A DNA stretch of 64,000 nucleotides, taken from Coriolopsis trogii. Taxonomy: Eukaryota; Basidiomycota; Agaricomycetes; Polyporales; Polyporaceae. Position 1 is the first letter of the stretch. Every line of letters starts with the position of its first letter. Positions 1-9,861 of this stretch are shown piece after piece. Location: positions 2,976,001 through 3,040,000 of the forward strand of contig JAHYIO010000003.1 of assembly GCA_020543525.1 (NCBI GenBank), read 5' to 3'. The position numbers and the translations under genes are program-made. The notes under the pieces were generated by a model, which ran no database searches, was not told the DNA's origin, and saw only the letters and a list, made by a program, of their open reading frames with translations.

Positions 1-555
1 TGTTGGGTTTGGGTATCGATGCATACCGATATCGTTTGAACGTCCGCTGGGTTTGTCCTTGTTCGAGTTTGCAAGGTGGGAAGACCCACGCTGCACGCAA
101 TGCGTGCGAACTTGGGTGTTCGCTGTTGCGAGGATGCCATGATTGAGTCACGCACCTCCCCGGAACACTCAGTCTACCGTTACATATACTTTGTGTGCGA
201 TTACTTTGTGTGCGATTCACTGGTGAGCGCTCTCAGCTCGGAAAGTGTCAATTCTATTCCTGTGGAGCGTGGTTATCAAGTTCCCATAATGAGCGCTAGG
301 TTCTGCCTGGAGACTAGGCTAGTACTACATTATGCTCTTCATGATCAGTCTCAGTCATTTCAGGCTACATCGTTAACGTTACGCGCGCGGCGCCACGACG
401 TAGTTCCCCACGGCCATCATCGATTCCGCTAATTTGAGGGCGTAGCTTCGAATACACTTTGTTCATTCCACCCCTCAGTTCCTGCTTTTCAGGTAAAAGG
501 AACCCCTCAAAAAGCCTGTGGGCTTGAGACCGTTATCGGCCTCGTCAAAATAAGG
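1..555. other. No recognised gene
   Basis: The stretch holds only short overlapping open frames without a recognisable domain. It is the 3' flank of the DUF3669 gene. Confidence 0.5.
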
Positions 556-1577
556 CTACTTGAGCATCTCTAACGCCTTGGTGTCCCTGGCAGCCTGGAA
601 GCTCTCGATGGCTTGCAAGAAGAGCTGGGCACGCGCCCGGAATAATTCCTGACTACAATCCAGGTAAGCCTTCTTGAAGGTTTCGTAGAGTGGCTCATGC
701 GGTATCGGGCGAGGATAGTACGGGTCGTTTGAGAAAAAGGCTTCGACGAGCGAGGCCACGTCGCCATTGTCCCGATCGAACGTGCGCATCTGTTAGAGGT
801 CGGGGAGAACCATCAGCACAGGTGCGGTCCGATTTTCTACCCGAACCACCGGACCTGATTGAAGTCGATAACGTAGAGACGGGGCGTGTCTGCGGTGGGA
901 GAGCCCGCCAATACGAACTCGACGTCGCGAGCGTCGTATCCTGCCATCCAATGAATCGTCGACAGCATCTCTCCCATTCCCCAAACCACGTCCTCCTTTG
1001 GATCAAAGTCGTGCTGGCGCTCGAGATAGATAGAGTCATATCGTGTGATGTCTAGGGGGAAGTTGTTGGGGTTGACGAAAGCCGACGGTTTGAGTTGCCT
1101 CCCGAAGTACAGGCGACACATCAGAGGAGTGGGGTGCTGCCTTGCCCTAGGAGGGTAAAACCTCGAGCGAACGATCTCGCCGACTGTCGTTGGAAGGGGA
1201 GAGACCCGGTCCATGACATAACATGCAGCGGGTGGAGGTGGGAGCCCGGCGAAGAAGGTAGGTTCAAAGGGACGACGCGGCTGCCGCTGTCGACCTATGA
1301 CAGGTGATGGGGGGAAGAAGATGATGTCCTGAGTATCTGGCTTGTAAAGAGCAAAGGCACGAGGAACGGCGAAGACAGAATTGGAGTTGCATATCGTGTA
1401 AATGTCGTGGAGGCTCCTAAACTCCTTTTCGATTTGAGTAGCATGCTCCGGTACATGGACGACTTTAGCGACAAGTGGACGACCGGGGAAGGCATAGATG
1501 GCTCCGAAGCTACCCGCTCCGATGCGCATGGGGGTTACGGGCTCTTGAGAGCCCTCTGATAGAGTAGCGGAGGCCAT
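556..1577 (-). CDS. DUF3669 domain protein
   Basis: Two exons, 1577-855 and 789-556, joined in phase 0 across a 65-nt intron (854-790, donor GTCCGG, acceptor TAACAG with a CTAAC branch site) give 318 residues. The hallmark of the fungal DUF3669 family is visible: a DFNQ motif that runs across the splice into a stretch ending in NDPYYPRP near residue 262. The family is annotated 'zinc finger protein' in some fungi and looks kinase-like in layout: GAGSFG at residues 21-26, then a late DFNQ. A donor a few codons later at GTAGAA would put the second exon out of frame, so I prefer the earlier one. Function is unknown. ATG at 1577 is the first in frame. Confidence 0.8.
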
Positions 1578-2121
1578 GGCTAGAGTGCATCAAGAGATGG
1601 GAGATGAAGACGTCAAAACCTCAAGAGCACAAAGTCGACCACGTTTGTTTAAGTGAAGTACAGCGCTGCCATGACGCATCACGTGAGAGAGATCAACTCA
1701 TAAGACATCCCGCTCGCATTTGGTACAGCAGGGGTCCGTCATGTTCAAAAAATATAAGAGCAGGCGAGCCTCAATAGATGACGAGCGCACTGCGCAGGTA
1801 CAAGCAAGAGGGATCCGACAAGCTATGGTTCCTCTCTCTCTTAGCGTTGAGGTTTGCCGGTAATTGATCTTTATTTTTGCGGTAAATGCGACGACCTGCT
1901 CATCTCCTCCATCTGGCGGCCATCGGCCGCGGGTTGCGAGATCGCAACAGCGACGAGCCATAAAAACAGTAGCTACAGTCTATTGTTACAGCCCTGAGAC
2001 ATGTAATGATTCTCTACTTCCCAAGTTCATTCCACAATGCACGCATGCATCACATTCCACGGTCAATCAATCCACACCGTACCGGAACCGAGATGTGCGA
2101 AAATGGCGCGCGCCAAACCCG
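1578..2121. other. Intergenic between DUF3669 and GLR1
   Basis: It holds the 5' flank of the DUF3669 gene and the 3' flank of GLR1. No supportable gene is seen. Confidence 0.5.
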
Positions 2122-4043
2122 TTACCGAAGAGTGACGAGCTCTGTACGACAGCAACGAACAGTTACGAAATGAGCAAAGAACCAAAGAACTCAAAAGCCC
2201 AGAAGAACAACAACACATTGCGCACCTTCAGCCGAAGTCGGGTGGATCGCGACGCAGTTATCCAGATCCTCCTTCGTCGCGCCCATCTTGACGGCGACCC
2301 CGAAGCCCTGCATGATCTCGTCCGAGCCCAGGCCGATGATGTGGATGCCGACGACGCGCTCCTCGGGGCCGGCGCAGATGACCTTGTACACCGACGGCTC
2401 CTTGTGCTCCTCGGGGATCATCGAAAAGTAGAGCGCGCGGAAGGAGGACTTGTAGATCTTGATGTTCTCGTCGCCGTACTTTTTGCGTGCCTCTGGCTCC
2501 GTCAGCCCGACGGTGCCGATCGTTGGGTGCCTACAGGGAAGTGGGTGAGTAAATCACGAGCACAACTGGACGTTGAACGAGAATAGACGCACGAGAAGAC
2601 GACGGTGGGGATGTCGTCGTAGTCCAACTTCTGGTTCTTGAATTTCGCGGGGCCAAAGAGACGGTTGGAGAGCCTCCGCGCGGCCGCAATGGCCACAGGG
2701 GTGAGCAGAGCCTTACCAGCGACGTCCCCAAGCGCAGTGATACCAGGGACCCCAGTCTCCTGGTACTCGTCCACGACGACGTTGCCCTTCTCGTCGAGCT
2801 TCACCCCGAGCTCCTCGAGCCCCAAGTTCTCGGTGTTTGCATGACGCCCGATCGCCCAGATGAGCGTGTCCACCTCGAGCTTCTCGCCCCCAGCGAGGTG
2901 CAGGGTGAGCGGCTGGCCCTTGGTGCCCTCCACCTTCTCGACCTTGGAGCCATGGCGGAAGTTGATGCCAGTGTGCTTCATCCAATTCGTGAGCGTCTCC
3001 CCGAGCACGGGGTCGAACGAGCGGAGCACCGTCTCGCCACGGATGAGCATCGTGACCTCGCTCCCGAGAGTGTGCAGGACCCCAGCGAGCTCGACGGCGA
3101 TATAACCGGCACCGACCACTGCGACGCGTTTCGGCTGGTCCTCGAGGTCGAAAAACCCGTCCGAGTTGATGCCCAGGCTCGCGCCGGGAATATCGTCGTC
3201 ACTGGGGATGGTCGGACGACCGCCAGTGGCAATACAAACCTTGTCGGTGTTGAGGGTGTAGGTGGAGCCATCTGGACGCGTGACCTGAACGGACGAAGGG
3301 GAGAGGACGCGGGCGAAGCCGTGGTGCAGCTCGACACCCTCCTTGGCGACATTGATGTCGTAGATGTCGTTCAGTCGCTTGATGTATGCATCTCGCTGCG
3401 GCTTGAATGTCGCCCAGGAGAATTGTGGCTGGCCAATACCTGGACCCTTGAACTGGTAGCCCTCGGCGTGACGGATCTTTTCCGCGATGTCGGCCGCATG
3501 CCACATGATCTAACAAGTGCAACATCAGACTTGAGACTTTTGACGCCATAATGTGGCTATATGCGCACTTTCTTGGGTACGCATCCTGCAGAGAGGATGT
3601 GAGTTGATAATCATCGCCTGTATAGGCGCCACGCACCAACATTCACGCAAGTACCACCGAGAGCCTCTGTCGCTTCAATGAGAGCGACTTTAGCACCATA
3701 TGACGCGGCCCTGCGCTGTGAAGCACGTCAGTTATATCCGGACACGAAGAAATTCAATTACGGCAGCAAATGAAAGATTCTGGAATGACAGAGCGCTAGC
3801 CCATGCAGTACGACTGTCTCTTACAGCGCTATACAAATCTCGACGACTATGCAAAACCACGAACGAAATGTGAAGTTCCCCATTGCCACATGTATATTGG
3901 GCGCGTGAAGCGCACACATGATGGACGGTATGTCTCAAAGCGAAGCTGATATGTGAACTCACCGAGCCAGCTACACCACCGCTACCTCCACCAATGAAGA
4001 CGATGTCATACTTGTCACGACCGGGCTTGGTGACGGGCGGCAT
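2122..4043 (-). CDS. GLR1: Glutathione reductase, cytosolic form from ATG 4043
   Basis: NADPH-dependent reduction of glutathione disulfide. Six coding exons from the ATG: 4043-3963, 3715-3637, 3584-3568 (only 17 nt), 3509-2593, 2530-2226, 2141-2122 (20 nt); they sum to 1,419 nt, 472 residues. The FAD-binding GGGSGG is at residues 18-23. The redox pair is C50 and C55 in GGTCVNVGC, with C55 encoded by the 17-nt exon. A second Rossmann motif GAGYIAVE binds NADPH. The C-terminal HPTSAEE with the catalytic base histidine appears only after splicing to the last exon, which restores EELVTLR and the stop. Length fits the family. A TATATA sits at about 4235-4240. A longer isoform is described separately. 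Confidence 0.93.
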
Positions 4044-4226
4044 CCTTGCTACTGGGCTCGCTGTGGATAATGCGCGGGTGATCTGCGGGCATGGAAGGTC
4101 AGATGATAGCCACTACTTGATGGAATAGAGAGCACTTGCCTGGAAAAGGCGGCGGGACGCTATGGTGGTGCGGGGAGGATGGAGGAGAGAAGGGGGAAGA
4201 CGACGAAGGATCGATGAAGAAGCCAG
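4044..4226 (-). CDS. GLR1: GLR1 5' leader exon(s): candidate mitochondrial presequence without an ATG
   Basis: Upstream of the GLR1 ATG the frame stays open. Codons 4082-4044 read ITRALSTASPVAR, preceded by a perfect acceptor (CCCGCAG) and a CTGAC branch site. A GC-type donor CAG|GCAAGT at 4140/4139 joins in phase to a further open stretch that ends SRRLFQ. The joined peptide is rich in Arg, Ser and Leu and has no acid, as mitochondrial presequences do. It contains no ATG. The best initiation candidates are ATA at 4163 (context CACCACC-ATA-GCG) and CTG at 4226. Yeast GLR1 is known to make mitochondrial and cytosolic forms from two starts; near-cognate initiation here is my inference. Confidence 0.55.
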
Positions 4227-4234
4227 GGCTGGGA

Positions 4235-4241
4235 ATATATA
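4235..4241 (-). promoter_or_regulatory. TATA-like box of GLR1
   Basis: A TATATA run on the minus strand lies about 70 bp upstream of the candidate ATA start and about 190 bp upstream of the ATG. Assigned by position only. Confidence 0.35.
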
Positions 4242-4248
4242 CCTCGGA

Positions 4249-4566
4249 CTAGCAGCTACGGGGGATGTTATATGTGAGGTTAGTGGACGTCAATTGCGTC
4301 AAGAGATGGATAAGCAGCTCTCTAAGCTCCTCAGCAGGCGCCTCTCCAACGCGCCCCGTCACGATCACGTGTCTGTCATCCAATCCCGACACGTTCGGAG
4401 ACCGGACACTGGCCAGCGCCGTCTCTGCTTCCTCAGCTTCAGTCACGTCGTCTCCTCGACTTTCGCTTTGCAATGTGCTGAGATCGCCCTCGACACACTC
4501 CGTTCGGGGACCTCTCTCACTTATGGCGCAATCTCGTACGTGCTGCGTGCCGCTGTGGTCGCTCAT
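4249..4566 (-). CDS. Hypothetical small ORF
   Basis: A 105-codon open frame with a true ATG at 4566 and an acidic middle (EAEEAE). No family is recognised. It ends at the GLR1 TATA region, so it may be chance; the opposite strand is also open here. Low confidence. Confidence 0.18.
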   Translation of the reverse strand: MSDHSGTQHVRDCAISERGPRTECVEGDLSTLQSESRGDDVTEAEEAETALASVRSPNVSGLDDRHVIVTGRVGEAPAEELRELLIHLLTQLTSTNLTYNIPRSC

Positions 4567-5377
4567 CTCATCTGCCAGTGATGACTCTGTCCAACGGATC
4601 CTGTATGCCGGGTACCTTTGCGTTCAACTCTTGCAGTTGTAACGAGACAGGTGAGAACACGGCTTATGTGAGAGAGTTTGTCGTAGCACTGCCTGAACTA
4701 ACCATGCCTCACATCGAACTCTGATATCCGCATGCCATCCCATGGCATCACTGTCGGATTCCCCGAGTATCCGAGCGACTGCACTGTCAGCCTTGTCACG
4801 CCCCACGACGCTGTCAATGTCTGCACTGGACTCCAACGGTGGGTGACCGTCAATGTGATTTCTCTGCTGTCCATGCTTCACGCGCTACGTTCGGCCGCAG
4901 ACAATAATTTTGATTAATTGCCTGCTGCCGCTATGCATGGGCTGCAAGTCACCAACTCGGAATCCGAGTGCTCATGGAATGATTCGTGTCTACACTATGC
5001 ACGCATCCGAGAACCGTTGCAAGACCGTGCACGAGAACTTCTTGCTGATGTCAAAGTGCTCACCACCCGATGCCGAGGTGTGTTTGCCACATCGGTATGA
5101 TGAACGCAACCACAGCCTGGCGGCCCGATGCAAATGCACAACGCTGGCAGGTGAGACAGGAAACGACAAGGAGTTCAATCAGTCAATACGAGCACAGTGT
5201 TGCTGCAAGAAAGCAGACGACTTGTGGTTCGGAAGAGGGCATGTCGCTCCCAGTGGTGCAGTCGTTGGTGGGGGTGAAGAGCCTTGTCGGCTCACTACAA
5301 AACGCTGATGGACATACCTCCTGTTCCCCCATCTCCAGCAGGCCGGATACTTCTCGGAGTCCACCTTTATCGTCACT
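4567..5377. other. No recognised gene
   Basis: Only short frames on both strands; the longest on the minus strand lacks an ATG. No family recognised. Confidence 0.4.
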
Positions 5378-5653
5378 ATGATGTTCTCCACCACCATCGT
5401 CGCCGTCTTGGCCAGTCTGAGCCTCGTCCTCGCATCACCGGGCCCTAGCGGTGACGAGAAGCGTCAGGACAATACCCCCTGCCATATCCCATTCGGCACT
5501 CCACTGTGCTGCGACGAGCTCGCCTTGGGTGAAGTCGGCCGCGGCTGCAAAAGCCCGACGAGCAGCCCGAAAAGCCATTTGAGTGGCGTCCAACTGGCCT
5601 ACCACGTTTCGCCCAAATCTCGCTCGCCCGAAAAGCGGGAATCCCTGCCGTGA
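5378..5653 (+). CDS. Candidate small secreted protein, possibly a hydrophobin-like fragment
   Basis: The ATG at 5378 (with a second ATG one codon on) starts a clear signal peptide: hydrophobic residues 5-19 ending near LASPGP. A KR pair and a CHIPFGTPLCC segment follow, which recall the first cysteines of a class I hydrophobin (C-x5-8-CC). The remaining five or six cysteines and the hydrophobic middle of that family are missing. The downstream frame turns basic and stops at 5653. It may be the first exon of a decayed gene or of an unrelated cysteine-poor effector. Confidence 0.35.
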   Translation: MMFSTTIVAVLASLSLVLASPGPSGDEKRQDNTPCHIPFGTPLCCDELALGEVGRGCKSPTSSPKSHLSGVQLAYHVSPKSRSPEKRESLP

Positions 5654-6909
5654 GAGGCCTAGGGATAGAGACGGGAAGCGCGCCTTTGGCTCGTCAAGAT
5701 GTAAGGGCAACTCTACTCTTGCGGTTATCCCGGCCGGAGACAGTGATCAATATGACGGACTGAGTAGTGATGGTGTTGAGCGTATGTACAACTATGCGCG
5801 AACAGTCGGGAAGGCAGTCTACCAGCATACGCATCGAGATTGATGATGTTGTCGAATATGACCTAGTACCTGCTCTTGTAGAGACGTAGCTATAGAGTGA
5901 AAATGCAATCCCCGAGAACCTGAGGCCTCCTGAGGCACCGGTCGCCTGATCCTTGGTGGCAACATGCCAATACTTAGGTGCCCAGGCAGAACTTGTCACA
6001 ATCGGGGTCGCTGTCTGACTGGACGGCCTATCCTCCGGTGCATGTGTATGCAGAGCTCGTATCGGCGACGTCAACGATGGTCAGTGAGCGAGAGACACAC
6101 GACTGGAATTTGGCAGTCAAGATAAAAGGCGCGGGCGGGGTGCGGTACTAGACGAGATGGGGGAAATTGACGAGTATGTTCTTGGAAATAGTCTGGACTC
6201 TGAGCACTTGCTGAGCACTCGTCAAACTGGGCCTAACCATTAGGTACCAATTGCAATGAGATGGCAAAGGAGTTGTAAAGTCGTGACGTTGTATGTGTTC
6301 ACGAAGTACTGGTATGGCTTATAGCACTACTTGAGCTACAATTGGAGCGCTTAGTGGTAGCGCGAGCCGTGGGGGAGATGCGCAACGTCGAACGGCGGGG
6401 AAGTGTGAGGTGCGCATGTTGGGAGTGATGAGGGTGCCGTGAGCACGACGCGCCCCCGTCAACATGTTGACGTCTCGCGTGTTTCGATTTACTCGTCAGT
6501 TTTATGAGAGCAGGAACACTAGTGGCCTCGGCTCCAGACGTTCTACGCTCTCTCGGCGCCCAAACGAGTCCTGCAGGAGGAGGAAGAGAGGGGGAGGCAC
6601 AAACCTGTTGGAGGATGGCGCGAATGGGATCTCAAAAATTCGCACGAGTTTGGTATGAGCGCCTGTGAGAGATATGGTGCGCTTATTGATATAAGATATA
6701 AATCGACGGTATATTCGCAGAGATGCGTCTAATCCGAGTGTACATGTTTGGTCCCTGCTCCATCCGCCGTACAGAGTGTGCGTATGCGCATGTTCTGTTT
6801 TCTCATACTACAGAAAGTCACTTTTGTTCTCCAGCGAGGCGCATTACAATTCTCACGCTCTTGATCCCTCTCTTCCAACGTCAACGTGTCACCCCCACGA
6901 CAACCTTAT
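5654..6909. other. No recognised gene
   Basis: About 1.25 kb without a recognisable domain. Minus-strand frames around 5694-6074 are open but match nothing I know. The right end is the promoter of the APH-like gene. Confidence 0.45.
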
Positions 6910-8344
6910 ATGCAGTATTCCCTAGGGTGCGTGAGGCTCCTTTGCAGTACTCTCTTGTCGTTGCGTTTAGCGCGCCTTTCTTCGTCAATCTCCGTCTCTA
7001 CTCGGACTGTTCGCCAGCTGCCAGGTCATGCATTCTCGACTCGGAGCGTGCCAGACTCTTTTGAGAATCTCTTCAATTATACGTCGGGACGCTGGCTGTA
7101 AGTTGTATACAAACGTGTTGTTCCCCTGGCATATCTACACGTCTCTAATCTCGCACATCTCAGCGTCAACAACGACCTTCGTCTCGCAGAGCGCCGACGC
7201 GAGTTCCATGTCGACGAGCTCTGTCGACTTGCAGCACAGTCTGTTGGTCGAATGTCTCAAGATGTTGATACTATGGCCAAGCTTGATGAGGGCGGCTTCA
7301 ACCGCATTTTTGTCATTACCATGCACGACGGCTTCAAGATGGTGGCTCGCATCCCGTACCCCGTCACGAAACCCCAATTCTACGCGGTTTCTAGTGAGGT
7401 TGCTACGATGCGCTTCCTCCGTGCATCGGGACTGCCTGTTCCCGAAGTGTACGACTACTCTCCTACGTCGGACAACCCTGCAAAGACGGAGTACATCTTC
7501 ATGGAGTTTGTGAGGGGTACAAAGCTCAGCGATGTGTGGATGACACTGAAGGAAGCGGATCTCGCCTCCGTCTTGTGCCAGCTCGTTCAGCTGGAGTCCC
7601 GCACAATGTCAATCCCTTTTCCGGCTGGTGGAAGCCTCTACTATGTCGACGACCTGGAGAAGGGAGCAGGGAGCACGATGGGTATCCCGATGGTGCTCAA
7701 CAGCGAGCGCTTCTGCATCGGTCCAGATGCGAGGCTGCGTATGTGGTACGGGAGGAGATCACAGCTTGATGTGGATCGAGGACCGTGTACGTCACACATA
7801 CACTCACCTTTCGTCATTGAACTTTCTTGGGCTGATCAAGTATAGACCAGAACGCAGAGGCAGTACTCGTAGCAGCCGCACGCAAAGAAATAGCCTATTT
7901 GGAACGCTTTGGTCGACCATTGTTGCCGTTCCAGCGTGAGAGAAGGGAGGCTTACGAGTACAAGGAACAGATGCCGTCAGATCACATCGAGAATCTCGAA
8001 TGCTACCTTCTATTGGCCCCCTCGCTTATCCCCAAGGACTCTTCCCTCCATACATTCCGTATCCGTCATCCTGATCTCCAGCCGAGCAACGTCATTGTGT
8101 CAACCTCTCCAATCTCTGGCCACTTGGAAATAGTCGGTCTTCTCGACTGGCAACACGCTGCCATCCTCCCCACTTTCCTCCTTGCTGGTATACCAAGTCG
8201 TCTTCACAACTACGATGACCCGGACTACAACCCGGACTCGCAGACTCTCACGCCACCGTCGCTACCGGCAAACGTAGACAAAATGGCCGAATCCGAACTG
8301 ATGGAGGCCATTGGACTCTACCACAGTCGTCTCGTCCACTACCA
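6910..8344 (+). pseudogene. APH/AIM9-like kinase gene, 5' part, interrupted by transposon
   Basis: Exons 6910-7097, 7164-7786 and 7846 onward encode the N-terminal and central parts of a fungal aminoglycoside-phosphotransferase-fold protein of the kind annotated 'altered inheritance of mitochondria 9'. Diagnostic pieces are FNYTSGRWL at the first splice, the lysine-bearing VARIPYPV strand, the catalytic HPDLQPSNVIV and the metal-binding LLDWQHA. The first 40 residues are basic and Ser/Leu-rich, consistent with mitochondrial import. Translation runs into the transposon repeat, adds 22 foreign codons and stops at 8411, so the C-terminal lobe is lost. The missing part continues at 18061. Joined without the insert, the coding length is 1,767 nt and the frame is open throughout. 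Confidence 0.9.
8337..8344. repeat. Target-site duplication, left copy
   Basis: CACTACCA directly precedes the left inverted repeat and is repeated right after the right one at 18053-18060. Confidence 0.92.
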
Positions 8345-8639
8345 CACCTCGTCCTCACAGGATTATAGGCTAGTTAGCCTGGTCTTGTCGCGCAATGACC
8401 AGGCTAACTAGCCTCAAATCACGCTCCCATCACTGTGATCAAATAAATCCCGCTAAAGGCCCCCTCGGCCACACGGCAGGCCTCCCCAAGTTCATCAGCA
8501 CCCACCCGCCCCCTGCCGAGAAGCCGGGAACAGCGCCCTGCGCCTCCCGCCTCCCGCCATCGTGTGCGCGCCCGTGCTCGCTGTGCCCGACAGCGAGCTC
8601 GCTATCTCCCCCATTTCTCCACCGATTCGGCTCGTTCTT
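8345..8639 (+). repeat. Left terminal inverted repeat
   Basis: It begins CACCTCGTCC and matches the reverse complement of 17758-18052 over 295 bp with three substitutions. It contains a subterminal hairpin at 8368-8413. Confidence 0.95.
8368..8413. repeat. Subterminal hairpin, left
   Basis: Two perfect 17-bp arms (8368-8384 and 8397-8413) flank a 12-nt loop. The mirror copy is at 17984-18029. Confidence 0.9.
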
Positions 8640-8929
8640 TCTGATATATGGGATTACCTGCTCCTCTCTACACGTTTGTATCAATTGTATCATGATTGTA
8701 ATAGTAGAACAAGTCAAAATGTTCGGAGGCATTATCGGGGGCATGTCCGGCACGTTTCCCGGATGCCGATCTGAATCTCAAGGTCCAGACCGATCCCCCG
8801 TGGGAGCCTCTCGACCTATAATGAGTACTTACCTCGCACTGTTATCGGAGTGTAAGCTGAAGTCCAGTGTCAATGGCCATTCAATATAGTTGATAACAAT
8901 CGAGTACTAAGGAAAGTGACTACTCATAC
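8640..8929. other. Gene-free interval inside the transposon
   Basis: Lies between the left inverted repeat and the 3' end of the HMG-like gene. No frame of note is seen. Confidence 0.5.
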
Positions 8930-9824
8930 TTATGCCCTCTTCTTACCCTTTGGGCCGGACTGATCATTTGCCTTACGCTTGCCGGCATTAGTCTGATTAA
9001 CGTACATCCCGCCGCCGCCGCCGCCGCCGCCGCCGCCGATGCTGCTGCTGAGCCCAGGTCCGCCACTGAAGGTGCCAGTGAGGGATCCACTCAAGCCAGC
9101 AGCCCACCCTTCAGGATTCCCATATGAGATTCTGGCAGATGTGAAAGGGTCGGAGTGGGGAGCGCTAGACCATGAGGTCAGAGGCATTGAGATATTGTGG
9201 TAAGATGTGGGATGGAGGCCGCTGAAGATATAATCGGACGGACATCCATCCCTTGCCGTTGGCGCCTCAGGAAATCCAAAGGTGTTCGTAGTGGACGTCT
9301 GCGCGTTGAGGTTGAACATCGGCGACGGATCGCTGAGCGTGCTCTGGCTCATGTGACGTGGAGAGCCAAGGTCCATACCTTGACTCATGGGCATTGCGGG
9401 CGGAGTGAGCGCTGACAGGTGCGGGTGTGTGTATATAGATGCAGCTGCATACACGTGCGCATGAGCTTGCGTGCGAGTGTGAGCGGGTGCGGGTGTGGGC
9501 GTGGGGACGGTGGTGGGCGTGGGGACAGCAGTGGGCGTGAGGACGGCGGTGGGCGCAGAGATGGCGGTGGACGCAGAGACGGTGGTGGGTGCAGGCGTAG
9601 CGCGGTGATAATCGAGGGGCATGGCATAGAGGTCGCCTAGCATCGCGGTGAAAGATCCGACTTCCTCACCGTCCTCGTCGGCGCCATCGTCGTCATCATC
9701 CTCGTGTCGCTTCTCCTGTACCCAGGAGGTAGATGGGAACGCGCCCGCCAAGAACGCGGGCGGTTCATTCTCCTTGTTACTCCTCTCATCGCGCACAGCG
9801 GCCGGCTCATCCTGCGCGTCCTCA

Positions 9825-9861
<37 letters not shown>

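Noticed and set aside
2841..3551. 236-codon plus-strand open frame
   Set aside because: It is antisense to GLR1 exon 4 and has no family resemblance.
4624..4881. 85-codon minus-strand frame as a first exon to the 4249-4566 frame
   Set aside because: Its first codon is GTG, no ATG precedes it, and no clear donor-acceptor pair links the two frames.
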